Part shown: one piece after another, positions 1 through 7,967 of the stretch
Layout of the letters: every line of letters starts with the position of its first letter
How positions within the stretch are numbered: position 1 is the first letter of the stretch
Assembly (NCBI GenBank): GCA_017622235.1
Contig: JAGARN010000010.1
Span: forward strand, 62,001-126,000
Source: Spirochaetaceae bacterium
Lineage (GTDB): Bacteria > Spirochaetota > Spirochaetia > Treponematales > Treponemataceae
Direction of reading: 5' to 3'
Length of the DNA: 64,000 bases
Translations under genes and position numbers: made by a program
The notes under the pieces: generated by a model
Seen by the model: the letters and a program-made list of their open reading frames with translations, nothing else
The model's database searches: none
Told to the model about the DNA's origin: nothing

Positions 1-104
1 ACGCCAGCGACGGCAATGTACAATAAAATAACTAATATTGGAACCTTCCAATGACCTTTTAAGCTTCCTTTAGCTGCTGTTTTAAAACCAACTCTATCAA
101 ACAT
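1..104 (-). CDS. N-terminus of a DUF975-like integral membrane protein (partial)
   Basis: The gene runs off the left edge; only about 34 codons are visible. The protein starts MFDRVGFKTAAKGSLKGHW and passes into a hydrophobic stretch that looks like a first membrane segment. A basic 'R..FK..AK..LKGHW' head just before the first helix resembles DUF975-type polytopic membrane proteins. The ATG at 104 is preceded by a good ribosome binding site (GGAGGTT on the minus strand, 111-117), so the start is firm. Function cannot be told from this piece. Confidence 0.6.
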   Translation of the reverse strand, partial: MFDRVGFKTAAKGSLKGHWKVPILVILLYIAVAG

Positions 105-164
105 TTTTGAAACCTCCATCTCTAGCATAAAAAAATTAAATATATGTGTCAATCTTTTTTACAA

Positions 165-210
165 AAAAAGCTGTCTTTTATAAAGCAGAAAACTTCTAAG
201 ACAGCTTTTT
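165..210 (-). terminator. Intrinsic terminator downstream of tRNA-Thr
   Basis: The arms AAGCTGTCTT and AAGACAGCTT are perfect complements around a loop of about 20 nt. Read on the minus strand the stem is followed by a run of T, so it would end the tRNA-Thr transcript and separate it from the membrane-protein gene at the window edge. Confidence 0.75.
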
Positions 211-240
211 CCCAAAACAGGATATAAGTTATGTATTTTT

Positions 241-313
241 AGCCAACTCTCGGACTTGAACCGAGTACCTGCACGTTACGAGGGTGCTGCTCTGCCAGGT
301 GAGCTAAGTTGGC
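241..313 (-). tRNA. tRNA-Thr (anticodon CGT)
   Basis: The minus strand folds as a standard 73-nt cloverleaf. The acceptor arms GCCAACT and AGTTGGC pair fully, the D arm is GCTC/GAGC, and the T arm is CTCGG/CCGAG around TTCAAGT. The anticodon loop is CTCGTAA, giving CGT, which reads ACG (Thr). The discriminator base is T, and CCA is not encoded. The pair next to the anticodon loop is a C-C mismatch, leaving four good pairs in that stem. Confidence 0.95.
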
Positions 314-364
314 ATAACCAGTGCAGTATAACAAAAAGGGCTTTAGGGGTCAAGCCGAAGGAGG

Positions 365-1594
365 TTAAGACCTTCGGGAATCGGCAGTACGCTTCATATC
401 CATTATGTTGTTAACTACAATATAATTATCAAAAACTTCTATTTTGCGTCTTTCTGCAAAGCGACTAACTTCTTCTCTAACTGTTTCTACTGGCAGACCA
501 GCCCAGTGGGAAATATCTGATACTGTAAGATTAAAACGTCTAGTTTTTTCGTTGGGATTAACCGGCGGATTCATTTCGTCAAGCATTACAAAAACATCTG
601 CAATTCTTGCCATTGTATCCGATATAACAAGAACTTTTAGGCGGCGTTTTTGGTCGTATATTCTTTTGCAAAACAATTTAAGCAAAATTAAAGCAATTTG
701 TGGATTGCCGGTTATTAATACTTCAAAGTTTTCTTTATTAAACTCAAGGACTTCTACACGGTCAATAGCTACACAAGTTGCAGATCGGGGTGAATTTTCA
801 AGAATTGCCATTTCGCCAAAAAGCTCCCCTGCACGTAAAATGTCAAGATTTTTTCTGGAGCCGTTTACGCATTTTACAAGTTGTACAGAACCAGACTGAA
901 TAAGGTAAAAGGTTTCTCCTGGTTCATACTCAGAAATAATTACAGAACCAGGTTCATAGGTTTTGGCAAAACGAGCAAAAGCTGGCAATGCAAATACGCT
1001 TCCACTACCTGCCACATAAAAATCTTGAGAATCTGTTGAAGCAGCTCGTTGGCTCATTTTATCCATATGCAACTTAGAGTTTTTGTAAAGTTTAGCAATC
1101 TGCTCTTTTTCTGGTGAAGTTGGATAAAGTTTCAGATACTTTAAGCAAATGTCGCAACAAGAACGATATTGCTCTTCTGCATAAAAACTTTGGGCAACAG
1201 AAGCTAATCCAATCTGTATATTTATTTCTTGCCCTTTGCTAAGAATCATTTCAGTTTTTTTATGAACAGACCGCAACTGATTAGAAAAAACACGCAACAT
1301 TTTCATAATCAGTTGCTTATTATTGCTGAACAGTTTTTCAAATTCCGAAACAGTCATAGAAACAGCTACTGTATCCGCAACAACAGTAGCCGTTTCCTCT
1401 CTCGGAAATCGACCAAGTGCAGATTTTACTCCAAAAAATTCACCTTCACGAACATATTCAGTTACCGGGCTGCCTGTTTCCACATCTGTACTTGTAAGAA
1501 TGACCATTCCTTTTTGCAGAATAAAAATACGTTCGTCTTTGTCGCCAGAGAAAAAAATGATAGAACCTTTTGAAAAAGAAATCGCTTTAGGCAT
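365..1594 (-). CDS. Double cyclic-nucleotide-binding-domain regulator, Crp/Fnr-type
   Basis: This is a 409-residue predicted transcription regulator with an unusual layout. One cNMP-binding (cupin-like) domain spans about residues 8-105. A helical linker of about 80 residues follows; it contains a TPR-like piece around 'LKYLKLYPTSPE'. A second cNMP domain spans about 208-320, with the family signature 'GELFGEMAILENSPRSAT'. A C-terminal winged helix (about 330-395) includes 'DISHWAGLPVETVREEV'. Classical Crp proteins are about 210 residues with a single sensor. A longer reading frame begins at 1657, but the ATG at 1594 has GGGAG nine bases upstream and starts directly with the domain, so it is preferred. 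The ligand is unknown. Confidence 0.85.
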   Translation of the reverse strand: MPKAISFSKGSIIFFSGDKDERIFILQKGMVILTSTDVETGSPVTEYVREGEFFGVKSALGRFPREETATVVADTVAVSMTVSEFEKLFSNNKQLIMKMLRVFSNQLRSVHKKTEMILSKGQEINIQIGLASVAQSFYAEEQYRSCCDICLKYLKLYPTSPEKEQIAKLYKNSKLHMDKMSQRAASTDSQDFYVAGSGSVFALPAFARFAKTYEPGSVIISEYEPGETFYLIQSGSVQLVKCVNGSRKNLDILRAGELFGEMAILENSPRSATCVAIDRVEVLEFNKENFEVLITGNPQIALILLKLFCKRIYDQKRRLKVLVISDTMARIADVFVMLDEMNPPVNPNEKTRRFNLTVSDISHWAGLPVETVREEVSRFAERRKIEVFDNYIVVNNIMDMKRTADSRRS

Positions 1595-1721
1595 AGTTCG
1601 TAACTCCCTATTGGATAGAATACGCTTAAAAGACTGCAAGTTAAAACTTAGCTTCAACTTTAAACAAATCTTACAACAAAGAATAATAACATAAAATAAA
1701 AAAATATGCTATGCTTTTTTC

Positions 1722-2582
1722 ATGATTGATTTACATTCTCATTCAAATGCTTCAGATGGTACGCTTTCTCCAAGGAACTTAGTTGAATATGCATCAAAAA
1801 AAGGTGTTTCGGTATTAGCTTTAACAGATCATGATACGACAGCTGGTCTTGTTGAAGCAAAAAAAGCTGCAAAGAAACACAAGATTACTTTTGTTTCTGG
1901 TGTGGAATTAAATATAGCTTGGCCCACAGGAGAATTTCATTTGCTAGGACTAGGTCTAGTAAATACTAGTCCCCAACTGCAAGAAATAATTCAACAACTT
2001 CAACAAGATAGAAAAAATCGCAACAGCCGCATAATTGAAAAAATGCAAAGTGATGGGATAAATATTTCTGAACAAGCATTAGCTGAAATGTTTCCGGGGG
2101 CAACATTAGGTCGGCCGCATATTGCTTCGTTTCTTGTGGCAAAAAAAATATGTAAAACTCGTCAGCAGGCATTTGATAAGTATATCGGAAAACACAAACC
2201 TTACTATTCAGAACGAATAGGGGCAGATTTAGACAAAGCTATTGCGGCTATTGTTGCTTCTGGTGGTATTCCGGTTCTTGCCCATCCACTTTCGCTATAT
2301 ATTTCTTACGGAAAGATTGAAGCTACTCTTGCTAATTTAAGAGACCGTGGCGTTCTGGGCTTAGAAGCATTTCATTCTGGTGTGCGTAAAACTGATGCAC
2401 TTCGACTAGAAGAAATAGCTAGAAAGTTAGATTTTTTTGTTACTGGTGGGAGTGATTTTCATGGGGAAGGTATTAGAGCAGACAGAAAAATAGGATATGC
2501 CTGCGGAGGAGAAAAAATTCCAGAACGCTTATGGACAGAGGAACTTGAACCTATGCTAAAGCAGAACAAATATTCTGGATGA
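1722..2582 (+). CDS. PHP-domain phosphoesterase (RNase AM / TrpH-YciV family)
   Basis: A 286-residue PHP-superfamily metallo-phosphoesterase. The metal-binding set is visible: H5 and H7 in 'DLHSHSNASDGT', D12, the 'LTDHDT' block at 34-39, 'LAHPLS' near 194, and the C-terminal 'GGSDFHG'. Length and motifs fit the YciV/TrpH group, which removes mononucleotides from short 5'-phosphorylated RNAs and hydrolyses 3',5'-nucleoside bisphosphates. The exact substrate here is inferred from the family. No Shine-Dalgarno is seen; a TATGCT box ends six bases before the ATG. It is divergent from the cNMP regulator and convergent with the LacI gene, with only four bases between stops. Confidence 0.85.
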   Translation: MIDLHSHSNASDGTLSPRNLVEYASKKGVSVLALTDHDTTAGLVEAKKAAKKHKITFVSGVELNIAWPTGEFHLLGLGLVNTSPQLQEIIQQLQQDRKNRNSRIIEKMQSDGINISEQALAEMFPGATLGRPHIASFLVAKKICKTRQQAFDKYIGKHKPYYSERIGADLDKAIAAIVASGGIPVLAHPLSLYISYGKIEATLANLRDRGVLGLEAFHSGVRKTDALRLEEIARKLDFFVTGGSDFHGEGIRADRKIGYACGGEKIPERLWTEELEPMLKQNKYSG

Positions 2583-2586
2583 AGTT

Positions 2587-3627
2587 TTATTTTCGAATAT
2601 CTGCCACAGATTCTGTTTCGATAACATTAACAGAAAGAAAAACAGACTGCTTTCTTTTGCCTTTTAGCATTTCTAAAAGAACTTCTGCAGCCAATCTGCC
2701 TTTTTCAAACCCTGGTTGATTTACTGTAGTTGGTTTTGGTTTTAATATTTCTGCGTGGGGAATATTATCAAAGGTTGCAATGGAAAAATCTTGAGGAATG
2801 GTTAGTCCTAAATCCTGTGCAACACTGTAAAAGCCATAGGTCTGAATATCTGACATACAGAATACAGCAGTTGGTTTATTTGATGCAGTCAATACTTCTT
2901 TGGCTATCTTGTAAGCGGAATTATAAGACGTATCAGAGCTAACAAAAGTAATTTCAGCATCATTATCTTTGCAAATTGATTCCACTGCCAACTGAATTCC
3001 TTTCCGTCTTGCATTCATTGTGGTCGAAGTACCTTCGCTTTCAAGTGAGCGAGAAACACCCGGCAGCTCACAAATACATATTTTTCTATGTCCTTTTTTT
3101 AGTAGCAACTCCATCATTTGTCTTGAAGCCGCCGTTTCGTCAATTCCGACATTAACGTATTCATCCGCAAAAGCTGCATCTATAGTCACATAATACATAT
3201 CTCGCTGACTGCAAGCCATATGAATATCGCTAGTACTTGTAACTCCAAGAATAGCCATTCCATCAACGGCAGCATTTTGTATCGTTCTGGAGATAATGCC
3301 CTCTTCTGGAGAAAGAACTTGTATGGAATAACCTTCTGCGTCGCAAACTTGTCCAAAACCACGCAAAATTTCTGTGATATAGGGATTCTGAAAAACATCT
3401 GGTATAGATTGTGGGAAAAGTAATCCAAGGCTTTGGGTTTTTCTTTTTGCTAAAATGCGTGCTACAGGGTCTGGGGAATATTCTAGCCTGTTTGCAACGT
3501 CCATTATTCTTTGATAAGTTTCTGTAGAAATTCTTTCCGGAGAATTGAATGCGAATGATACAGCTGTTTTTGAAACACCTGCTAATTCAGCTACATCTTT
3601 TATTGTTGGTCTTCCTGACTTTGCCAT
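2587..3627 (-). CDS. LacI/GalR-family transcriptional regulator
   Basis: A 346-residue regulator. The N-terminal LacI helix-turn-helix is clear ('TIKDVAELAGVSKTAVSFAF'), with the hinge at about 45-60 ('PDPVARILAKRKTQSLGLLF') and then a periplasmic-binding-protein-like effector domain to the C-terminus. No sugar gene lies next to it, so the ligand cannot be inferred. It is transcribed divergently from comM. The ATG has no Shine-Dalgarno, and a -10-like TAATAT ends six bases upstream, which suggests a leaderless mRNA. Confidence 0.9.
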   Translation of the reverse strand: MAKSGRPTIKDVAELAGVSKTAVSFAFNSPERISTETYQRIMDVANRLEYSPDPVARILAKRKTQSLGLLFPQSIPDVFQNPYITEILRGFGQVCDAEGYSIQVLSPEEGIISRTIQNAAVDGMAILGVTSTSDIHMACSQRDMYYVTIDAAFADEYVNVGIDETAASRQMMELLLKKGHRKICICELPGVSRSLESEGTSTTMNARRKGIQLAVESICKDNDAEITFVSSDTSYNSAYKIAKEVLTASNKPTAVFCMSDIQTYGFYSVAQDLGLTIPQDFSIATFDNIPHAEILKPKPTTVNQPGFEKGRLAAEVLLEMLKGKRKQSVFLSVNVIETESVADIRK

Positions 3628-3633
3628 AATGTC

Positions 3634-3663
3634 ATATTAAACAAAATATATAAAAAACATCAA
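3634..3663 (-). promoter_or_regulatory. Sigma-70-like promoter of the LacI gene, leaderless spacing
   Basis: On the minus strand TTGATG and TAATAT are separated by 18 bases. The -10 box ends six bases before the ATG at 3627, so transcription should start at or within a base or two of the start codon. No Shine-Dalgarno sequence is present. Confidence 0.5.
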
Positions 3664-3765
3664 TAACTTTTTAAAAAAAATAATTTTTTTTACTAAAAGT
3701 GAGCGAAACAATTTATTCAGTTCCAAATTATAAGTGAAGTAATAAATTTTTTTTGAGGATTTTGT

Positions 3766-5286
3766 ATGCAAATTTTTAGTTTTTCACCTTTTGGATACGA
3801 AGGTTCGTTAGTAACGGTGGAAGTTGACCTTAGGCGAGGAATTCCTGCGGTAGATATGGTTGGTTTAGCAGATGGAGCAGTAAAAGAATCTAGGGAACGT
3901 ATGAAAACAGCTATCATAAACTCCGGTTTTGAATTTCCTGCTGAACGTATTTTAATAAGTCTTTCCCCTGCTGATGTTCGCAAAGAAGGGGCTGGTTTTG
4001 ATTTAGCAATCGCTTTAGCGGTTTTAGCCGCTGCAAACAAAGAACAAAAGCTACCAGTAGGTACTTGTTTAGTAATGGGAGAACTAGAACTTTCAGGAAG
4101 GATAAGACCTGTGCGAGGTGTTCATGCAGCCGCTGCAACTGCTATATCACAGGGCATAAATATGTGCATAGTTCCAGCAGGAAATGGTGCAGAAGCCATT
4201 GCCGTTCAAGGAATGAAAACATACGCAGCATCTGATATTAAAAGTGCGTTTCAAGCTTTATTTCATCCAGAATTTTTTTCCGAAAGTCATGAACCTATGA
4301 ATAAAATGGATTCGGTTGTTTTTGCACCAGAAAATTCAGATATGGAATTTTCCACTATTTGTGGCCAAAGTATTTTAGTCAGAGGTTTGCAAATTGCGGC
4401 TGCAGGTGGTCATAATCTGTTAGCTTATGGTCCACCAGGTTGTGGTAAAACTATGGCACTACAACGCTTTAAAGCATTGCTGCCGTTATTAACAAAGGAA
4501 GAATCGCAGCCTGTAACAAGGATATATAGTTTAGCCGGGTTTTTACCAAAAAATCAGTCGTCAATTCAAGAAGCACCTTTTCGTATTCCACATCAAAGTG
4601 CTAGTTTGGAAGGAATTGTTGGCGGCGGTATAAATTGTCGTCCGGGAGAGATTTCTTTAGCCCATAATGGTGTACTTTTTTTAGATGAGGCGGGAGAATT
4701 TAAAACATCTGTGTTGCAAGCTTTACGTGTTCCTATTGAAACTGGAAAAGTAACATTAAGCAGAGCTGGCAGAACTACAACTTACCCTGCAAAATTTCAG
4801 TTACTTGTTGCTACAAATCCTTGTCCTTGTGGTAATTTTGGTGTACCAGAAAAAATTTGTTTGTGTAGTGCTCGTTCTGTAGAACAATATTGGAAAAAAT
4901 TTTCTGCTCCCCTTTTAGACAGAATTGATATACGAGTTCCTGTTTTTCAAAGTGAGCAAGCTGCACAAAAAAAATCACAGACAACCTTTGAACTGAGAAA
5001 AGAAATTGCTGTTGCTACAGAAATCCAAAGAAAGCGACAAAGTAAAAAAAACAGCCAGCTTTTACCAGAAGAAATATTTTCTATTTGCAAACTAGAACCA
5101 GAAGCAGAAAAACAATTTGCTATCGCAATAAAAGAGCAGAACTTTTCGCCACGAGCTGTTTCTAGCTGTATGAAACTGGCAAGAACCATAGCCGACATGA
5201 GTGGGAACAAAGAAATAACAGCAGCAGCTATACAAGAAGCTGTATTTTACAGGAAAAATGAAGGAGGCTTATCTTTCTGTTTTTAG
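3766..5286 (+). CDS. comM: ComM / YifB family Mg-chelatase-like AAA+ ATPase
   Basis: The 506-residue length is normal for the family. The N-terminal ribosomal-S5-like domain is typical ('VEVDLRRGIPAVDMVGLADG'). The AAA+ core has Walker A 'GPPGCGKT' at about 222-229, a Walker B region with 'GVLFLDEAGEF', and the conserved 'LLVATNPCPCGNFG' block, followed by the Mg_chelatase C-terminal domain. In Gram-negative bacteria ComM is a hexameric helicase that drives branch migration during natural transformation and recombination. That role is known for the family; whether this organism is competent is not shown. The start has a GAGGA-type ribosome binding site. Confidence 0.95.
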   Translation: MQIFSFSPFGYEGSLVTVEVDLRRGIPAVDMVGLADGAVKESRERMKTAIINSGFEFPAERILISLSPADVRKEGAGFDLAIALAVLAAANKEQKLPVGTCLVMGELELSGRIRPVRGVHAAAATAISQGINMCIVPAGNGAEAIAVQGMKTYAASDIKSAFQALFHPEFFSESHEPMNKMDSVVFAPENSDMEFSTICGQSILVRGLQIAAAGGHNLLAYGPPGCGKTMALQRFKALLPLLTKEESQPVTRIYSLAGFLPKNQSSIQEAPFRIPHQSASLEGIVGGGINCRPGEISLAHNGVLFLDEAGEFKTSVLQALRVPIETGKVTLSRAGRTTTYPAKFQLLVATNPCPCGNFGVPEKICLCSARSVEQYWKKFSAPLLDRIDIRVPVFQSEQAAQKKSQTTFELRKEIAVATEIQRKRQSKKNSQLLPEEIFSICKLEPEAEKQFAIAIKEQNFSPRAVSSCMKLARTIADMSGNKEITAAAIQEAVFYRKNEGGLSFCF

Positions 5287-5289
5287 TTT

Positions 5290-6651
5290 TTAATTCCTGA
5301 AGCTATGGATTGGAGCAGGAATACGACCACCACGTTTAATAAAATCCTTGCAGGAAAACTGATTTACCGGCATGATTGGTGCACCACCGAGCAATCCACC
5401 AAATTCAGCCCATTCGCCAGCAGTCTTGCCTGGTACTGGTATAATTCGCACAGCGGTTGTTTTATTGTTCACCATTCCAATTGCTAGCTCATCTGCAATA
5501 ATTCCACTTATGGTATATTCGCTTGTATCCCCAGGAATCGCTATCATATCAAGCCCTACGGAGCAGACACAGGTCATAGCTTCTAGTTTTTCAAGGTTGA
5601 TGGAGCCAGCTTTAACAGCTGCAATCATGCCTTCGTCTTCTGAAACTGGAATAAAAGCACCAGATAATCCGCCTACATTGGTACTAGCCATAACGCCACC
5701 TTTTTTTACCATATCTGTAAGCATTGCCAACGCAGCAGTGGTTCCTGGTGCTCCGGCAGATTCAAGCCCTAATTCTTCAAGGATTCGTGCAACAGAATCA
5801 CCAACAAAAGGAGTAGGAGCAAGAGATAAATCTAAGATACCAAAATTCACCCCAAGCCGCTGTGCTGCTTCTGTTCCAACCAGTTGACCCATACGAGTTA
5901 TTTTAAATGCCATTTTTTTTATTCCATCTGCAACTACATCCAGAGGTTGTCCACGATATGCTTCGCAGGCGGCTTTTATTACTCCAGGTCCAGAAACGCC
6001 AACAGAAAGCACAGCGTCACCTTCCCCTGGACCATGAAAAGCACCAGCCATAAAGGGATTATCTTCTGGAGCATTACAAAAAACCACTAATTTCGCACAA
6101 CCTAAACCATCTGCACCTTTTGTACGCTCAGCGGTGGTCTTTATTATACGCCCCATGTCCCGAACAGCGTCCATATTAATTCCGTTTTTTGTAGTTCCTA
6201 GATTAATAGAAGAACAAACTCTGTCTGTAACAGCAAGTGCATTAGGAATTGATTCCATAAGGATTTTATCACCAGGAGTGATACCTTTTTGCACTAATGC
6301 AGAAAACCCTCCGATGAAATCTACCTCAAGTTCTTTGGCTAATTTATCAAGGGTTATTGCCCATTCTGTGTAATCTTGTTCGCCACTGGCCTCGGCTACC
6401 ATAGAAATTGGAGTAACCGAAATACGCTTATTTATTATGGGAACCCCAAATTCTGTTTCTATAGCACGTCCTGTTGCAACTAATTTTTCTGCGTAGCGAA
6501 GGATTTTTTCTCGAATACGGCGACGACTTTCTTTGCCGTTTTCGCAAGCGCAATCTCTAAGTGAAATGCCCATTGTTATAGCTCTAACGTCAAGTTTGTA
6601 ACGCATGAACATATTTACGGTTTCTTGAATTTCACCAGTTGAAAACAACAT
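5290..6651 (-). CDS. UPF0210 / PFL-family protein (DUF711)
   Basis: A 453-residue protein matching the UPF0210 (DUF711) family in full. Conserved glycine-rich blocks are visible: '[19 protein letters not shown]', '[21 protein letters not shown]', and '[20 protein letters not shown]'. The fold is related to pyruvate formate-lyase-like enzymes, but no glycyl-radical motif is evident and no reaction has been established for the family. Many genomes place an ACT-domain gene just upstream; none is here. The ATG has GGGGTG as ribosome binding site. It is convergent with comM, with three bases between stops. Confidence 0.85.
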   Translation of the reverse strand: MLFSTGEIQETVNMFMRYKLDVRAITMGISLRDCACENGKESRRRIREKILRYAEKLVATGRAIETEFGVPIINKRISVTPISMVAEASGEQDYTEWAITLDKLAKELEVDFIGGFSALVQKGITPGDKILMESIPNALAVTDRVCSSINLGTTKNGINMDAVRDMGRIIKTTAERTKGADGLGCAKLVVFCNAPEDNPFMAGAFHGPGEGDAVLSVGVSGPGVIKAACEAYRGQPLDVVADGIKKMAFKITRMGQLVGTEAAQRLGVNFGILDLSLAPTPFVGDSVARILEELGLESAGAPGTTAALAMLTDMVKKGGVMASTNVGGLSGAFIPVSEDEGMIAAVKAGSINLEKLEAMTCVCSVGLDMIAIPGDTSEYTISGIIADELAIGMVNNKTTAVRIIPVPGKTAGEWAEFGGLLGGAPIMPVNQFSCKDFIKRGGRIPAPIHSFRN

Positions 6652-6779
6652 ATTACACCCCTAAATCGCTCTATTGTACCGCAAAACACTGTATCGGTAA
6701 AGAGGAAGAAAGATTTTGTACAATTCGTAAAACTCGAAAAGCCCCGGAAGGTGAAAGTGGGCGGTTACAGAAGGATTTT

Positions 6780-7004
6780 TCATAGAATTTTTAATTCGTT
6801 TTCAAGCAAATCTTCGGCTAAGTTTTTATAATCCAAATTGTCAATTCCGTTTTCGCCATTTTCAATTTGATTTGCAAGTTTACTTGAATAATATTTTTCC
6901 ATTGCATCTCTCAAATCGATTTTTAATCTTTGAGAAAGATATTCTATTATGTCACTTTCAAGATTTTGTTTATAAATAAAGTCTATTTCTTTCAATTCAG
7001 CCAT
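6780..7004 (-). CDS. Small protein of the DUF3791-DUF3990 cassette, unknown function
   Basis: A 74-residue acidic, helical protein without a recognised domain. It begins two bases after the stop of the DUF3990 gene, so it is almost certainly co-translated with it. Acidic residues are concentrated at the C-terminus ('NLAEDLLENELKIL'). Small proteins of this kind next to a DUF3791-DUF3990 pair could be an antitoxin or accessory component; that is inference from position only. No signal peptide or membrane segment is seen. Confidence 0.75.
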   Translation of the reverse strand: MAELKEIDFIYKQNLESDIIEYLSQRLKIDLRDAMEKYYSSKLANQIENGENGIDNLDYKNLAEDLLENELKIL

Positions 7005-7006
7005 AA

Positions 7007-7486
7007 TTAATTTACCGTATGATATTTTGAAAATTTAAGTAGTGTATCCAATACATTTTGATTTACGATACAAATTTGATCATTCATTTTATAATATTTC
7101 AACTGCTCTATTGTCTGCTCTTTTGTCCAAATTCCACGAAAATACATATCTACAGTTTTAAATACATCATCATCTGCTACATTTCCAATTATTAAATCAT
7201 AATCTTTATTAATTTCTAAACCTTTTCTACAATTAAAAACAAAGTCCAACCACTTTTCATTTTCTTGTTCAAATCTTAGAACATTAAATTTAGATAAATC
7301 ATCATAAAATTCATAAACGTTCAGAATAGCATTTCCACCATAACGACTAGCTTTTCTTTTTGCCCACTTTTCTGCTTGATTTTGAAAAGTTGTAATATAA
7401 AATCCCTTCCCAAAATCTAAATAATTTTTGGAATAAGAAATATTTGGTTCTTTTACAATTTGATTTGACCCGTGAAAAACAATCAT
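7007..7486 (-). CDS. DUF3990 protein, ADP-ribosyltransferase-like
   Basis: A 159-residue protein matching DUF3990, a family with an ADP-ribosyltransferase-like fold. Visible features are the N-terminal 'FHGSN' (His5), then 'LDFGKGFYITT' (Tyr30) followed by 'QAEKWA', and the C-terminal 'NDQICIVN' near 135-142. These stand where the NAD-binding His/Tyr and third catalytic motif of H-Y-type ART domains would be. Its start overlaps the DUF3791 stop by four bases (ATGA), and the third gene follows at once. Enzymatic activity and target are unknown. A toxin role within a three-gene module is the leading inference. Confidence 0.85.
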   Translation of the reverse strand: MIVFHGSNQIVKEPNISYSKNYLDFGKGFYITTFQNQAEKWAKRKASRYGGNAILNVYEFYDDLSKFNVLRFEQENEKWLDFVFNCRKGLEINKDYDLIIGNVADDDVFKTVDMYFRGIWTKEQTIEQLKYYKMNDQICIVNQNVLDTLLKFSKYHTVN

Positions 7487-7701
7487 ACTGCAATTCCTTT
7501 TTCACGAGCAAAATCTGAAATATCTTCTATCAAAGCCAAACTACCTTGCGTATGAAGAACATCATAATGTTTTATAATATAATCATCAAGAATTTTTGTA
7601 TCGTTTAGAATTCTATAAACTTCTGCTGGAGTTTTTTTCCAATGTTGAGAAAGCTGATGTATGAGAAAAACTGAAAATTGCATTTCTGATTTTTTGCACA
7701 T
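7483..7701 (-). CDS. DUF3791 protein
   Basis: A 72-residue protein typical of DUF3791: a short helical domain with 'YRILNDTKILDDYIIKHYDVLHTQGSLALIEDI'-like order, of which the central 'DDYIIKHYDVLHTQG' is most characteristic. Family members commonly precede a DUF3990 gene. It leads the three-gene cassette, and its TGA overlaps the ATG of the next gene. It might neutralise the ART-like protein or help recognise its target; neither is shown. No strong Shine-Dalgarno is seen in front of the ATG. Confidence 0.8.
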   Translation of the reverse strand: MCKKSEMQFSVFLIHQLSQHWKKTPAEVYRILNDTKILDDYIIKHYDVLHTQGSLALIEDISDFAREKGIAV

Positions 7702-7821
7702 TACAATTAAAATATATCACTGTTTGCTGATTTTTACTACAGAAGAAGGATTAATTCGTTGAAATTAAAACAGATGGGATAAATCAAAATGTTATTTAAT
7801 AATATCCCACAAACTTATAAA

Positions 7822-7915
7822 TTACAACACCTTTTCCCAGTCTCTTTCTTTAAAAATAACAAGAACTGTGTTTTCTGTAATATATGCGTATAAAGGGTGT
7901 TTTATTCCTTGACTT
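7822..7915 (-). pseudogene. 3' remnant of an ArsC/Spx-family gene
   Basis: Read on the minus strand this stretch encodes 'IKHPLYAYITENTVLVIF' followed by 'KERDWEKVL' and a stop. It matches the C-terminus of the intact ArsC-like protein encoded at 9251-9601 ('VKRPILVTEKAVLVGF', then 'KESEWEGVV' and stop). DNA similarity even continues past the stop (TTTATAA in both). The rest of the gene, including the CxxC active site, is missing. The ATPase gene therefore lies between a broken and an intact copy in the same orientation, as if a duplication was interrupted. Confidence 0.75.
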
Positions 7916-7927
7916 TTATTAAAAACT

Positions 7928-7959
7928 CGACTAATCTAGGATTGATACTAGATTAGTCG
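7928..7959 (+). promoter_or_regulatory. Perfect 12-bp inverted repeat overlapping the start region of the ATPase gene
   Basis: The arms CGACTAATCTAG and CTAGATTAGTCG are exact complements with an 8-base loop. The last G is also the first base of the ribosome binding site GGAG (7959-7962), five bases before the ATG at 7968. A possible -35 (TTGACT, 7909-7914) would put a -10 inside the left arm. It may be an operator for autoregulation, or an mRNA hairpin that limits ribosome access. Confidence 0.7.
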
Positions 7960-7967
7960 GAGTATTT

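Noticed and set aside
1595-1657. 21-codon N-terminal extension of the cNMP regulator
   Set aside because: The internal ATG at 1594 has a good ribosome binding site and the extension lies outside the conserved domain.
5372-5887. 171-codon open frame on the plus strand opposite the UPF0210 gene
   Set aside because: It is antisense to a well-supported family protein, has no ribosome binding site, and its composition is a shadow of the real frame.
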